Source: Paraspadella gotoi (Eukaryota > Chaetognatha). Taken from it: a stretch of DNA of 64,000 nt. Below, one piece after another: positions 9,601 to 20,908 of the stretch. Where the stretch lies: the NCBI GenBank assembly GCA_051294375.1, contig CM119269.1, positions 5,104,686 through 5,168,685 on the forward strand, given 5' to 3'. Under the pieces are notes generated by a model. The model had not been told where the DNA came from, searched no databases, and saw only the letters and a list, made by a program, of their open reading frames with translations. Position 1 is the first letter of the stretch. Each line of letters begins with the position of its first letter. A program made the position numbers and the translations under genes.

Positions 9601-11700
9601 AAGTTGGTAGGTATTTTTGGAGACCGGGAGAGAATTGGTTCGACGACTTTGGTCTAGAAATAACGGGGGAAGGAAACGGAGTAAAAGAAGACGGAGGAAG
9701 ACGACTTGGTTAGGTTTGTGGTTAGTGATTTGGTTAGAGACCTGGACATTAGGCTAAGGACGAGAAGGGAACTAACCCTAGCGGCGGTTTTGGTTGTAAG
9801 AAGATGGGTGAAGGGAATAAAACAAAGGGCCGACTGTTGTCGTTGTGGTCGACCAACCGAGCGAATTTGCTGAATTGCACAACCGACACTAAATGACTAC
9901 AACGCTGTGGCTGTAAATGCATATTTCTTTTTCTTTTCTTTTTTTTTTTTTTTTTTTTTTGAGACGGGACGCGTTAGAAACTATGTAAGACAGTAGGTAT
10001 AGTAACGAGTAGGTTAGTCACTGCTGAGTCAACTTTTAGTAATCATGGAAACGTCTATTTTTGTCTCACAGGAACACTAGGACTCACAAGTCACAAGGTT
10101 GAGCACAATTTCCGTCGAGTTATCGATAAATCTTACTCAAACTTATTACTTCTGTCATTCACAAGGTTTTCCTCTTCGTTTAAGTTATTTAACATATGGG
10201 AAAATAATTCTCATGTTCAACGATTTTATCATCGCTAAAATAACGATAACCTTTTCAACTGTTATACTCTGCTCTTAAAAAAAAGAGTCTTCATTACATC
10301 TTTCCTCGATTCACAGCGAAATTTGTCCGACGCTCTTTTGTTTTTTCCGTCCGAATCCGAAAAACATGAAATATTTTCACGAGTCCGGAAGGGGCGCTGC
10401 GCTCATAATCCATCCTCGTTATTACCGCGACGGCTGTTCTCTTTTTTTTTTTTTTTCTTTCTTTTTTTTTTTTTTTAAATTCTCTTTCGGAAATTTTCTC
10501 CTAAAAATGATTTATGATTCGCGTTAAGACGAAATCGCGAGAAAAAAATACGGAACTTGGGGGCAAAGGGAGGGGGGCGTTTGAAAGGAGATGGGGGGGG
10601 AACGGAATCTAAGAATAAAAAAAAAAAATTGAAAATCGCTCCGGCGGATGGCGTCGCTCGTCGCCGGCTCATGGAGCCGAGGTCGTTCGATGAGCCCAGC
10701 CAAAAAATTGCATCAGCATGTAGTGAAGAAGAAAAAAAGAATAAAAAAAAAAACAGCAACTGAAAAAATTCTCCATTTTGACTGAAACTATGAGAATCGG
10801 CGTCATAGAAGATTACATGAGACGCCAACGAAGGCCAGGAAAAATACGCCACGCCACACGCCACACGCCATACGTCAGTCAAAAAAAGAAAACAAAGTAT
10901 AAAAAAAATCCGCCGTTCCCCCTCGAGTATTACTGACTTAAATCTTATTTAATAAACTTTAGGCCTTTATAATGTAATCATACCTCTCATTGGGTTCACA
11001 TTCGGCGCCGAAAAACTGAGCTCGGCGCGCCGTCCAGAAAAAAAAAATCTATCGGCGCCGAACGGGAAAAGGAATCGACTCGCCGGAAAAATCTACCGGA
11101 AATGGATTATCGCGCGCGGGAAATTGCCTGGAGCCGGAAAAGCCAATTTCCGCTTGGTTTATTAGCATTCGAACCTAATTGTTTTCTTATCAAAAGTATA
11201 TCGCAATAATATAAACACAATACCAGACTATCAATATAATCCGTGAAGCATAATCTTTGTTTGATAGTAATGTTTTTAGCTTATTCAGAAGATTTGTTGC
11301 TAGGATTTTATTGTGTGGCAACGAAGCCTCATAGTATTTTCCTCTTCACCGAAGATCCAAACAAATTTTCCCACCGCCCACGGCTTTCATACTTTTGATC
11401 ACCTATGAATTTTTTTCCCACGCCGCCCACACTATTTCTTAAAGGCATTTTGACGACTCATATGACCACGGTTTTCACATTCCTACCCACTCGACAATCT
11501 TCCCTTTCTTTCTTTGGTCATAATCTGACTGGAAATCCACAAGCCAGCCCCACCCTTAATCCCCCCTCTTACCCTAATCCTCTTCCCTTCCCCCCCCCCA
11601 CCGGCCCCATTCCCTCAACACCCCACGAGGCCCCCATTTCAAGTCTATCGACAATCTCTTACGCGGCCTTTTTTCATGAGGCGTCTTTGTTGCTTTGACC
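9601..11700. other. Unassigned spacer
   Basis: No gene recognised over about 2.1 kb. It contains poly-T runs at about 9937-9960 and 10443-10477, G-rich purines at 10557-10600, and GGCGCC-type palindromes at about 11005-11060. Open frames at 10475-10882 and 11405-11698 have no recognisable domain and cross homopolymers. Confidence 0.4.
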
Positions 11701-12400
11701 GCCTTAACTTCTCGGCCTTTTCGCTGTCATCATCCTCGCTTTCTTTTTTCTTTCTTTTTTCTTTTCTTCGGTTTTTGACCTCGTTATTTCCAGCCGGCGA
11801 CTTGTTTTTTTTTTTGCTCTTAATCTGAGTTAAACCGTTTTCTTTTTTTAATAATATATTATTCAGAAACGAAATTAACATAAACCACAATCGCGTGATA
11901 ACTCGAATAGCCTCCCCAAAATGATACTCGCGACAATTACCAAATTTGAAAGGCAAGCGACTCGCCTAACTTGAAACATAGGAAAAAAAACAACGGTGAA
12001 ACATATGCTCAACAAACACCCAAATAACCAAGTATATTACACGATCAAGTACCAACCGAATGACCGAAAAGTGATGAATACAGTTTCTCCGCGAGAAAAG
12101 AAAAAAAGTCTGACCGAGAACAAGCAAATCCCCGCTTTTCTCTCGCGACCATAAATCCATCATTAATCACAATTAATTTCAACTCAACGCTGATTTTTAT
12201 TCTCATATTTTTTTACAATTCTTTTTTTCTTTTTTTCTTTCATAACTTTTTTCCTTCTCAGACTCGGGCTTCCATTTTTTTTCCTCAATGTGTTTTTTTT
12301 TTTACTTTTTCTCTCGCGGTGATTTTTTTTTCTCGACGGGATTAATGTTGACCTTTTTCTCGCCGTCGCGCGTTTCATCCTTTCGCCTCTAGGGGCGTCT
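11701..12400. other. Unassigned spacer, T-rich
   Basis: T- and C-biased sequence with many homopolymer runs. Nothing gene-like is seen on either strand. Confidence 0.4.
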
Positions 12401-12404
12401 TAAT

Positions 12405-13400
12405 CGTCGTCCTCGTCGTCATCGTCATTCTCGTCTTGTCGGTTAGCGTCGCGTAAATCGTTCTCGTCGTCGTCATCGTAGTTATCGTAAATCGTCGCTT
12501 TCGTCATCGTTGTCATCGTCACCGTTGTCATGGTGATTAGCACGTCCTCGGCATCATTGTCGTCGTCCTTTTTGTCAAGTCTTCGTCGTTGTCATCATCA
12601 TTGTCGTCGTGACGTCGTGTGAACCGTCTTTTTTGGTCGTCACTGCCATCCACCTCGTCATTGTCGTCGTGCCGTTTAACTTCAGGTTAATTGATCGTCA
12701 TAACCATCATCCTGTCGTCATTATCATTTTCCTCATCGCAGATAAAACGTTTCGTTAATCAATCTTCATTGTCGTAGTTTTTTTTTTTAGTTTTCGTCAT
12801 CGTCTTCGTTCGGCCTCGTTTTTTGACGCCGATAACGCGAGGCATTCATGATTTCGGTTATTAAGTCGCCGTCATAGACAATAGACAATGTCTATTAGAC
12901 ATGACATCATCGTCGCCGTCGCATCGTTTAATCTTTTTCCTTCCTCTTTATGATTTATCGTCGCTTCGGTCATCGGCAGTTTCATCGCTTCGCTCATCGT
13001 CGTCATTGCGGTCACCTTTTGTCGTTATCTTCTTCTTTGTTTCCTTCATTGACGTTTCGTCGTCACCTTTGTCTGTTACTGGTCGCTCTCATTGGCAATT
13101 TCGTCGTCTAAAATTATCGATGGTAGTCATCGCCATCGTAGTCGCCTTTCGTCGTTGTCATCGTCGTCACTTGTGTCGTCGTCGTCTCCGTTATGTCGAC
13201 GTTCATGAACACGTTTGTCGTCGTCGTCGTTTTTATCGTCGTCTTCGTCGTTATTATAAGCGGCGCCAATATCGTTGTTGTTGTTATTGATAACGGCGTC
13301 ACGTCCTACACGATTGAGTGGTCGTTGTCGCCGTCGTCGTTGTCGTCTTCCTTGTCCTTTCGTTGATGCGGTTATGATTTCGACCTTGACTCGTCGTGGT
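12405..13400. repeat. Cryptic GTC/CAT trinucleotide domain
   Basis: About 1 kb dominated by GTC, ATC, GTT and CAT triplets without long perfect arrays. This looks like an old trinucleotide expansion broken up by substitutions and indels. Open frames on either strand (for example 12901-13290) are translations of this bias and are interrupted repeatedly elsewhere. Confidence 0.75.
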
Positions 13401-13573
13401 GAGAAATCGCATTATTGTCTTCCTCGATTTGTCTTCACTCGAGCGGCGTGAACCTTTCGTTCACGTTCTTTCACTCACCACTTTCTGCTATCTTTATTCG
13501 CGTTCGTCCACTGTGTCTTTCTGTCCTTATTCTGCATGACTTATCTTATCTTTAAATTCCTTTTTTTTTCATC

Positions 13574-13583
13574 GATGGCTTCA

Positions 13584-13614
<31 letters not shown>

Positions 13615-13615
13615 T
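13574..13615. repeat. (TCG)n microsatellite
   Basis: Pure TCG trinucleotide run of about 11 units beside the cryptic GTC domain, probably its youngest expansion. Confidence 0.9.
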
Positions 13616-14344
13616 ACACTCTGTTTTTCCCGCCAAGACGCCACGCCCACGCGATTCTTCGATCCTCGCGATTTAGCGACGAGGAATTTCAAGCTAATTT
13701 CTTTCCCATTTATTCTCCTCATTGGTCTCTGTTCTTTTTTTCCCCTTTTTTCCGTTTTTTTTTCCTTTAGTTTCTCCCTTGTTTTTTCCTATCTTTTATT
13801 TCTTTTCTTTCCTCAACGTTTATCATCTCAATATTTTCTGCTGTTTTTTCTCTTCATTTTTTTTTTTATTTTTCCTTCACGTCTCACTTTCACCAGTTTT
13901 CACAATTTCTTAAACTTTTCGCGTACTCGCGTTGTCACTTTTCGGTCGGTCTGTCCCACTTACGTTAAAAATGCCTATAATTTGCTTATAGTTAGTTGTT
14001 CATTTGTTAAGACAGAAAAAACCTCAAATCTAAGGGACTGCTTGCGCCGCCTTCAGGAATTCCTAAGACTATAAAGAATAAAAGACAGAATTTTAATATA
14101 GTTCATGTTATAAATACACGGCAAAAATATTTTTTTAGTCATGTCATATCATGTCATTGCATATCTTGGGATCAAAAGGAAATACACGTGAAAATAAAAT
14201 CCCTATGGCGCAACACATTGGAATTACCGTTCTTGTTTTACATATTTTAGAGAATTTAAGACGAAGAAAATTCGATTAGTGGAAGAAAGAAAAAGGGATT
14301 TCGATTCGGTATCGCTAGGCTTTTTAATCATCCTAGTTAGATAG
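13616..14344. other. Unassigned spacer
   Basis: Pyrimidine-rich to 13910, then AT-rich. No exon or RNA gene is recognised. Confidence 0.4.
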
Positions 14345-14490
14345 AGACGAAGACGACGACGACAATGATTAGTAAGACGACGCCATCGTCGACGACGACG
14401 ACGACGACGACGACGACAATGATTAGTAAGACGACGCCATCGTCGACGTTAGTACGCGACGCTCGTTACGACGACGACGACGACGCAACG
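14345..14490. repeat. GAC repeats with 54-bp duplication
   Basis: (GAC)n runs enclose a segment containing GACAATGATTAGTAAGACGA that occurs twice, starting at 14361 and 14415, 54 bases apart. A third GAC run lies at about 14470-14485. It looks like a local duplication driven by flanking triplet repeats. Confidence 0.85.
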
Positions 14491-15655
14491 GATAAAAATG
14501 TGGCAGAGACGAGGGAATAGAAAAAGAGTCGACGGTGAGAAAGAGAAGTTAATCGCCCGAGAAGCTCGTCACCTCGAAACGTCGGACGCGTTAATACTCT
14601 TTAACCGAGAATGTTCATTCATTCTTTGAATACTTTTTTTTATAATGTTAATTCTCTTAAACTTAAAATGTATATTTTACTCGATACTCTGAATACTGTA
14701 AATTTTTAGCTTCTGTCCTTTGCCTTTCTCGTCTTCTACATCTGCCTTTTACGCTATATATCAAGAGCTATGCCTTCTAGTGCATTTTGTGTTCGAAGAT
14801 CAACCTTCTGTCCTTCTCATTTAATATTCTGACATCAAACTTGTTCCCTTTTGTTTATATCTTCGGTTTTTTGCCTTTTGTGTCCTTAGTCTAAGGCCGC
14901 CATTCTTCTTTACTAGTAGTACATTTGAGCTTTAATTTCTGACCTTCCCTTTTGCCTTCTTATGCATTCTGTCTTTGGCTTTTGCCTTCAGCCTTCTGCC
15001 TTCTGCTTTCAGTCTGACGTCTACCACTCTCCGCTCTCCATCCCCTCTCCGCTTTTTACCCAGAATTCCCTTCTTTCATATCATTTATATTCTTTTTTTA
15101 TTAATTTTTGTTTTCTTTTTTCTCCTTTTTATTTTTCCTTTGTTTATGCCTCTTTTTCCCTTTCAACATTGTTATTTCCTTTTTTTCATTTGTTTTTGTT
15201 TTTGTTTTTTTTCCCATTCCCTTCCCATCTCCTTTTTCTCTCTTTTCTCTCTCTCTCCCTTTTATAATTTTTTCTTTGTTTTGTTTTTTGCCCATTTATT
15301 TTTGAAGCATAATGTATCCGCACTTTTCCAGGAAACGCGGCGAGGAATTTCGCAGATGGCAGAAACTCGTTTCTACGGAGGCGAGGCATATGACGGTCTC
15401 TCACAAATGGGAGGATGGTTCGTACATAAAAGGGCGCCATCTTTTAGTGACGCGAGAAATTACGATATTAATTGAGAATCAACGAACTTCGTTTGTCTTC
15501 ATCGAAAAGATTTCATCACGTGATTTCATCGTGCCAATTTTTTTTTTCCAATTTTCATGTTCGTTATGTTTTTGAGATTGAAAAATTTCTAAAAGGAACC
15601 GAAAACCGTTACGGTATTATGGTTGTCGTTTTTATTATTGCGATTGTTTAATGTT
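14491..15655. other. Unassigned spacer
   Basis: AT-rich, with loosely repeated CTTTTGCCTTCTG-like phrases at about 14715-15010 and T/C-rich DNA to 15300. At 15330-15480 two frames are open at once and neither shows a recognisable domain or clear splice boundaries, so no exon is called. Confidence 0.4.
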
Positions 15656-15660
15656 TATAT

Positions 15661-15797
15661 GAAATTGGTACAACTAATATAAAAATTATCCATTCATTTG
15701 ATAAATTAGCTATCTTGGTAGTTTAAGGCCTCCATCACTCTTACAAGATAATGACATTGCTTTCAATCAAGACTCTCTCACAGTCTGGTTTATGTTA
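15661..15797 (-). repeat. Dispersed repeat family R1, copy 1
   Basis: The minus strand matches the repeats at 21388-21563 and 45980-46160: an ACTGTGAGAGAGTCTTGATT start, ATCTTGTAAGAGTGATGGAG, then GGCCTTAAA and ATGAATGGATAATTTTTATA near the end. This copy lacks an internal segment present in the other two (around CCAAAGCCTGTCCAAAG). The family is unclassified; no coding capacity. Confidence 0.85.
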
Positions 15798-15825
15798 TTT
15801 GAGGTTTTTTGTTAGTTGAGGGTTT

Positions 15826-15907
15826 TTGATGTGGCTTCCCTAGTTTTTGATGTGGCTTCCCTAGTTTTTGATGTGGTTTCCCTAGTTTTTGATGTGGTTT
15901 CCCTAGT
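15826..15907. repeat. 21-bp minisatellite
   Basis: Four near-perfect units of TTTTTGATGTGGYTTCCCTAG. The first two carry GGCTTCC and the last two GGTTTCC, showing unit-by-unit spread of one substitution. It abuts dispersed repeat R1 copy 1. Confidence 0.93.
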
Positions 15908-16120
15908 CGTTGACTCAAATATATCGAAGCAAACTCCCCACTCAATTTTTCATGATTCGAATAATTTCGCTCCGTGTTATTTATTATAATCTTTATAACT
16001 CTTTTCATCGGATCATCAAAATAAATATACAAAAAGAATAAGCTGAATATTTTCTATTATCTTTTGTTTTCTTTTGTTTTTCTTCCCAATATTAACCTTT
16101 TAAAAAATCTCCTGGGAAAA

Positions 16121-16171
16121 GAAAATAGAAAATAGAAAATAGAAAATAGAAAATAGAAAATAGAAAATAGA
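16121..16171. repeat. 7-bp repeat AAAATAG
   Basis: About seven perfect tandem AAAATAG units. Confidence 0.93.
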
Positions 16172-16242
16172 TCTTGGGTAAAATAATTTTCTCTTTGCAA
16201 ACGAAACGACTGGCGGTAAATTGGTCTCCCCGTCGATTCATC

Positions 16243-16296
16243 ATCGCCTCTTCTCTTCTTTTCTCTTCTTTTCTTTTCTTTTCTTTTCTTTTCTTA
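16243..16296. repeat. (TTTTC)n pentamer repeat
   Basis: Pyrimidine pentamer/hexamer run (CTCTTCTTTT then TTTTC units). It faces the purine tract that starts at about 16306, so the two could pair as an inverted arrangement. Confidence 0.85.
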
Positions 16297-16305
16297 ACGG
16301 AACCA

Positions 16306-17244
16306 TGAAAGAAAAAAGAGAAGAGGGAAAGAGAAGGAGAAAAAAAGAGGAAAAGAAAAAGAATAAAGCTAAAGACAAAAGAAACAAAACAGAGAAAAGA
16401 AAAAGTTAGAAAATACAGAAAAACAGAAAGAAACATAAATGTATAAACAGAAAAGAAAAAGAAAGCAAAGAGGAAAAGAAAAAGAAACAGAAAGACAAGA
16501 AAAGAATAAAGGACGGAAAAACGAAGAAAACAGAAGAAAAAAGCGCGAAAAACGAAAAGAAAAGAAAAAGAAAACGAGAAAAGGAAAAAAGAAAGGAAAG
16601 AAAAAGAGAAAGGAAGAGAAAAGAAGAGAAGAGAAGGAGAGAAAGAAGAATGAGAAGAGAAGAGAAAAAAAAGAAAAGAAAAGAAAAGAAGAAAAAGAAA
16701 AAGAGAAGAGAAGAGAAGGAAAGAAAAGAAAGAGAAAGAAAAGAAAAAAGAAAAACGAGAAGAAGAAGAAAGGAAGAGAAGGAGAAAGAAGAAAGAAGAG
16801 AAGAGAAAAAAGAAAGAAAAGAAAAGAAAAAGAAAAGAACGAGAAGACAGAAGAAAGCAGAAGGAAAAGAAAAAGAAAGAAAAGAGAAAGAGAAAAGAAA
16901 AAGAAAAGAAAAGAAAAGAAGAGAAGAGAAAGAGAAGAGAAGAGAAAAGAAAAGAAAGAAAGAAAAGAGAGAGAAGAAGAGAGAGAAGAAAGAGAAACAG
17001 AAAGAGAAGAAAGAGAAGAGAAAAGAGAAAGAAAAGAAAAGAAAGAAGAAAGAGAAAGTAGAAGAGAAAGAGAAAAGAAAAGAAAAAGAAAAAAAAGAAA
17101 AGAAAAGAAGAGAGAGAGAGAGAAGAAAGAAGAGAGAAGAGAGAAGAGAAGAGAAGAGAAGAGAAGAAGAAAAAGAAAGAAAAAGAAAAAGAAAAGAAGA
17201 AAGAGAAAGAAGAGAAAAGAAGAGAAGAGAAGCAGAAGAGAAGG
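16306..17244. repeat. 1-kb polypurine tract
   Basis: About 940 bases almost free of C and T, made of AAAAG/AGAGA/GAAGA mixtures. Every frame reads Lys/Arg/Glu one way and Phe/Ser/Leu the other, so the long frames here are not genes. The tract runs into a 25-N gap, after which the sequence is pyrimidine (TTTTC)n. Confidence 0.9.
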
Positions 17245-17269
17245 NNNNNNNNNNNNNNNNNNNNNNNNN
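17245..17269. other. Assembly gap, 25 N
   Basis: Exactly 25 N between a purine tract and its pyrimidine counterpart. Three more gaps of exactly 25 N occur in this window, suggesting a software-inserted spacer and not a measured gap. Confidence 0.97.
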
Positions 17270-17345
17270 CTTTTCTTTTCTTTTCTTTTCTTTTCTTTTC
17301 TTTTGTTTCTTTTTTTTTCTTTTCTTTTCTTTCCTTTTCTTTTTC
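17270..17345. repeat. (TTTTC)n after gap
   Basis: CTTTT pentamer repeats with a few interruptions; strand-reversed relative to the tract before the gap. Confidence 0.9.
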
Positions 17346-17469
17346 GTCATCGTCGTCGTCATTTTCCTTCCTTCCTCACCACGACTGTAACAGTAGTACG
17401 TTTCCAATTTCTGTTGTTAATCTTAAGTCGTGGAGGCCTCATCTAATCTTGGGCGCGTCACACGATTGA

Positions 17470-17486
17470 AAGCCGCCGCTGCCGCT

Positions 17487-17517
<31 letters not shown>

Positions 17518-17563
17518 CCACCGCCGCCGCCGCTGCCGCTGCCGCCGCCGCCGCCGCCGCCTT
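17470..17563. repeat. (GCC)n trinucleotide repeat
   Basis: About 30 GCC/GCT triplets. It reads poly-Ala in one + frame and poly-Ala or poly-Gly on the other strand. CpG-dense. A poly-Ala coding exon cannot be excluded, but the flanks show no recognisable protein. Confidence 0.9.
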
Positions 17564-18249
17564 CATAGCCATTAACGTCTTTCTTTGTTTCTCCTCTTTC
17601 TTTATCTGTCGTTTCGGTTCAATTGACATTTTGTTCCAGACTGTTTGTTCGACAGTTTTTCTATCTTACTGTCCTTCTGTATCTCTTCTGTATGTCGTCT
17701 ATCCGTTAGTCCGTTCATCAATCCATCGATATCTTTCGTCCGTTCCGCTGTCCGTCCAACCTCAGTCTGGTTGTCGGTCTTTCCGTCCAGTCCGTCCATC
17801 CGTCTCTCCGTTTCGTTGTTTTATCAATATTCATTCGCTCCGGTGAGCTTTACGTAACGAGTCAAGAAACCCAAGAGTTTCTCTGACAAACTTTAGGACT
17901 TCCTCTTCGTTTTCCGATGAAAGAAAAAAGAAAAAAAACTGTGAACCGAAGATTTTTAAAAAGGAAAAAAGATTTTGTTTGTTTTTGATCCAAATGAACA
18001 AAAACGTGAGTTGCTTTATACTTAACGATTTAAATTTATTTTATAGACATAGTACCCAAATTGATTCAATTTGGCGCATCGGAACGATTTTTTTTTTTCG
18101 AAGAAATTCGTTTAGATGACGATGAAGCGACTTTACGTTTTAGTTTTCGTCGTCGTCATCGTCGTCGTCGTCATCTTCGTCGTCGTTTCCTCTTTTGAAT
18201 CGTCGTTGTAAAAAGCTTCAATTTTGGTTCTTCTGCCTTGAAAAGAAAA
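17564..18249. other. Unassigned spacer
   Basis: Contains a GTCCGTCCATCCGTC-like degenerate tetranucleotide block (about 17690-17815) and a GTC/ATC patch at 18140-18190. No gene recognised. Confidence 0.45.
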
Positions 18250-18255
18250 TCGTAT

Positions 18256-18259
18256 TTTG

Positions 18260-18295
<36 letters not shown>
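18256..18295. repeat. (CT)n running into gap
   Basis: CT dinucleotide repeat truncated by a long run of N; the true length is unknown. Confidence 0.9.
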
Positions 18296-18700
18296 NNNNN
18301 NNNNNNNNNNNNNNNNNNNNNNNNNNNNNNNNNNNNNNNNNNNNNNNNNNNNNNNNNNNNNNNNNNNNNNNNNNNNNNNNNNNNNNNNNNNNNNNNNNNN
18401 NNNNNNNNNNNNNNNNNNNNNNNNNNNNNNNNNNNNNNNNNNNNNNNNNNNNNNNNNNNNNNNNNNNNNNNNNNNNNNNNNNNNNNNNNNNNNNNNNNNN
18501 NNNNNNNNNNNNNNNNNNNNNNNNNNNNNNNNNNNNNNNNNNNNNNNNNNNNNNNNNNNNNNNNNNNNNNNNNNNNNNNNNNNNNNNNNNNNNNNNNNNN
18601 NNNNNNNNNNNNNNNNNNNNNNNNNNNNNNNNNNNNNNNNNNNNNNNNNNNNNNNNNNNNNNNNNNNNNNNNNNNNNNNNNNNNNNNNNNNNNNNNNNNN
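18296..18700. other. Assembly gap, 405 N
   Basis: Unsequenced. The estimated size begins inside a CT microsatellite, a common cause of short-read assembly breaks. Confidence 0.97.
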
Positions 18701-18777
18701 CCAAATCCGGCGCCGTCAAATCCAATGAAGAGACGGGAAAGACAAAAATATTGACGATGACATAAGTCGACGACAAA

Positions 18778-18870
18778 GAAGACGACGACGACGACGACGA
18801 CGACGACGACAGCATTCTCCATGAATCAACAACAACGACGACAACGACAACGACAACGACGACGACGACA
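18778..18870. repeat. (GAC)n repeats
   Basis: Two GAC/AAC-rich runs (18778-18810 and 18828-18870) split by a short unique segment. Confidence 0.9.
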
Positions 18871-18967
18871 ATGACAAGAACGAGAACCCTTTTGAATAGG
18901 ATAAACTGGGCGATTCGCTGAAAAATGTTCCATATTTTTTGTGGAAAATGTTCTGATTAAATTTTGA
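18871..18967. other. Short spacer
   Basis: Unique AT-leaning DNA between triplet repeats; nothing recognised. Confidence 0.4.
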
Positions 18968-19060
18968 GCCGCCGCCGCTGCCGCCGCCGCAGCCGCCGCC
19001 GCCGGTGCCGCCGCCGCCGCCGCCGCCGCCGCCGCTGACGCCGCCGCCCCTGCTGCGCCC
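18968..19060. repeat. (CCG)n trinucleotide repeat
   Basis: CCG/GCC triplets with a few GCAG and GGTG interruptions. On the minus strand it reads poly-Gly, continuing from a GC-rich frame that begins near 19288, but no domain, splice site or homology could be recognised. The GC-rich flank to about 19280 also contains GGCGCC palindromes. Confidence 0.85.
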
Positions 19061-19898
19061 CTTCCTTCTATTCCTCCTCCATGACCTCCCCTTTCCCTGA
19101 AATCCGCCAGCGCCGCCTACGCAGCCGCTGATAACGACGCCGTTAAAATGCGCCACATGCGCCCGTGGATGGCGCCACAGACGGCGACCACGCCATGCAT
19201 CGCCGCCTATGACGCCGGAAACGATTCCAAGACCACAACGACAACGACGACAACAGGCGGCGCCTGGCGCCAGCGAAGAAATTCCCACTCAATTACGACT
19301 TGAACCAAAAATTTTGCTTTAAATGAAAAAAAGGGAAGAAATTACATTAGGATTCGAAGTGGGATTTTAAGAAAATTTCTTTCTTCTCTTTTCCCTCTCT
19401 CTCTCTCTTTCTCTCTCTCTATCTCTCGCTCTCACTTTCTCCCTACCTATGTCAGTTTCAAGTCACTAAGTTTTTTAATTGACTTTTCTCCTTTTTAAGA
19501 AATTCTAACTTTTTAAACAATTTTCTCTTTTTTTCTCCAGAATAACGAAACCGGATAAAACGACGACAGATTTTCTCAACGAATTTAACGTCGAGACTGT
19601 CGGACTCTTTGAAGTTCCAACTTGGTGATATTACAGGAATGATATCTGCAATCATTGCAAATTAAAAGAATGTCGGACGTCGAAATTTCAAATTTCATAA
19701 AAGGATTAATTGTAACGTCAAGAATCGCGGGATACGATCGGCCCTAAAGAGTAACGCCATCTTTGAATCGGCGGCTTGAAATCCCGCCAAATCGTCTTTT
19801 AAAATTGACCAAGGTCACGCGATTGCTAATCTCGGGAAAAAAAAGAATCCCTGAAAAATCCAGCCGAGTCAAGAAGAACAACAAAACGGTCACAACAA
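19061..19898. other. Unassigned spacer
   Basis: GC-rich to 19280, a short CT-rich patch at 19390-19442, then AT-rich. No supported gene. Confidence 0.4.
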
Positions 19899-19989
19899 AA
19901 ACAATAACTAAGAACAAGGAAAACAATAACTAAGAACAAGGAAAACAATAACAAAGAACAAGGAAAACAATAACAAAGAACAAGGAAGA
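19899..19989. repeat. 22-bp minisatellite
   Basis: Four units close to AACAATAACAAAGAACAAGG plus two A. Units one and two carry CTAAG where three and four carry CAAAG. Confidence 0.9.
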
Positions 19990-20078
19990 CAAAGATAAAC
20001 TTAAACCATCGATCCGATGACGAAGAAATCGAAACTCGATTCGACGTAACGACGACGTCGATGTGAACCAAACCGACG

Positions 20079-20079
20079 A

Positions 20080-20114
<35 letters not shown>

Positions 20115-20116
20115 TC
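20079..20116. repeat. (GAC)n microsatellite
   Basis: About 12 GAC triplets, CpG-dense. Confidence 0.9.
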
Positions 20117-20368
20117 CTTGTCGTCCATTTGTCGGTCGACGGCTTCGCTCCTCCTCCTCCTCCTCTCCTGGGCGTCGGTGAGGGACAGGAATCACGGAGT
20201 CGGATTCGCCGCCGGTGAGGAATTACATTTAGATTTATACATTTAGATTTATTTAAGGATTTACATTCAGATTTATGTTTGTATTGTGGGTAAGACCGTT
20301 TTACCACGACGCGACGGGGTTAAAACGAGTTGGATACTGTTTATTGGTCGCGAGGGAAGCGAGCTACT

Positions 20369-20370
<2 letters not shown>
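20117..20370. other. Short spacer
   Basis: Contains a CTC triplet patch (20150-20167) and a duplicated ACATTTAGATTTAT phrase (about 20225-20250). No gene. Confidence 0.45.

Positions 20371-20448
<78 letters not shown>
20371..20448. repeat. Pure (TC)39 microsatellite
   Basis: Uninterrupted TC run of about 78 bases. Confidence 0.95.
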
Positions 20449-20451
<3 letters not shown>

Positions 20452-20761
20452 GTCTTTTTCTTCCCTAATTCAATTCTCTCCTTTTCTGCTTCATTTTTTA
20501 TTTCATTTTATGTAATCTCTCTCTTTTAATCTTTCATTGTTTTCAATTTTCTATTTTTCCACAAGCGTTTTTTTCATTGCTTTATCTTATTCTGAAGCTA
20601 TTAAAATTCAAGCTAACACGTTTTGGCAATCCTTATTTTGGCAAAAGGTCGAATTTATGTCAAATTTTCGCTTCAGCCAAGAAACAAAACAAACGTAAAA
20701 AGCTTTGATTGTAGTAGATTATTATAGTGTATCAATTTAGTTATTACTATTACTTTTAGTA
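20449..20761. other. AT-rich spacer
   Basis: T-rich unique DNA; nothing recognised. Confidence 0.4.
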
Positions 20762-20816
20762 TCTTTATTATCATTATTAATATTATTATTTTTATTATTA
20801 TTATTATTAATATTAA

Positions 20817-20907
<91 letters not shown>
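20762..20907. repeat. (ATT)n microsatellite
   Basis: Interrupted ATT at 20762-20817, then about 30 pure ATT triplets to 20907. The Asn repeat frame on the minus strand is an artefact of this run. Confidence 0.95.

Positions 20908-20908
<1 letters not shown>

Noticed and set aside
16406-17446. Open frames of more than 300 codons on both strands, rich in Lys/Arg/Glu or Phe/Ser/Leu
   Set aside because: They are translations of a polypurine tract and cross a 25-N gap; all frames on both strands are open, which is composition and not coding.
18716-19288. A 190-codon minus-strand frame with Gly-rich middle
   Set aside because: The core is a CCG repeat followed by Ser/Leu-rich low-complexity sequence; the N-terminal part has no recognisable domain and no splice sites.
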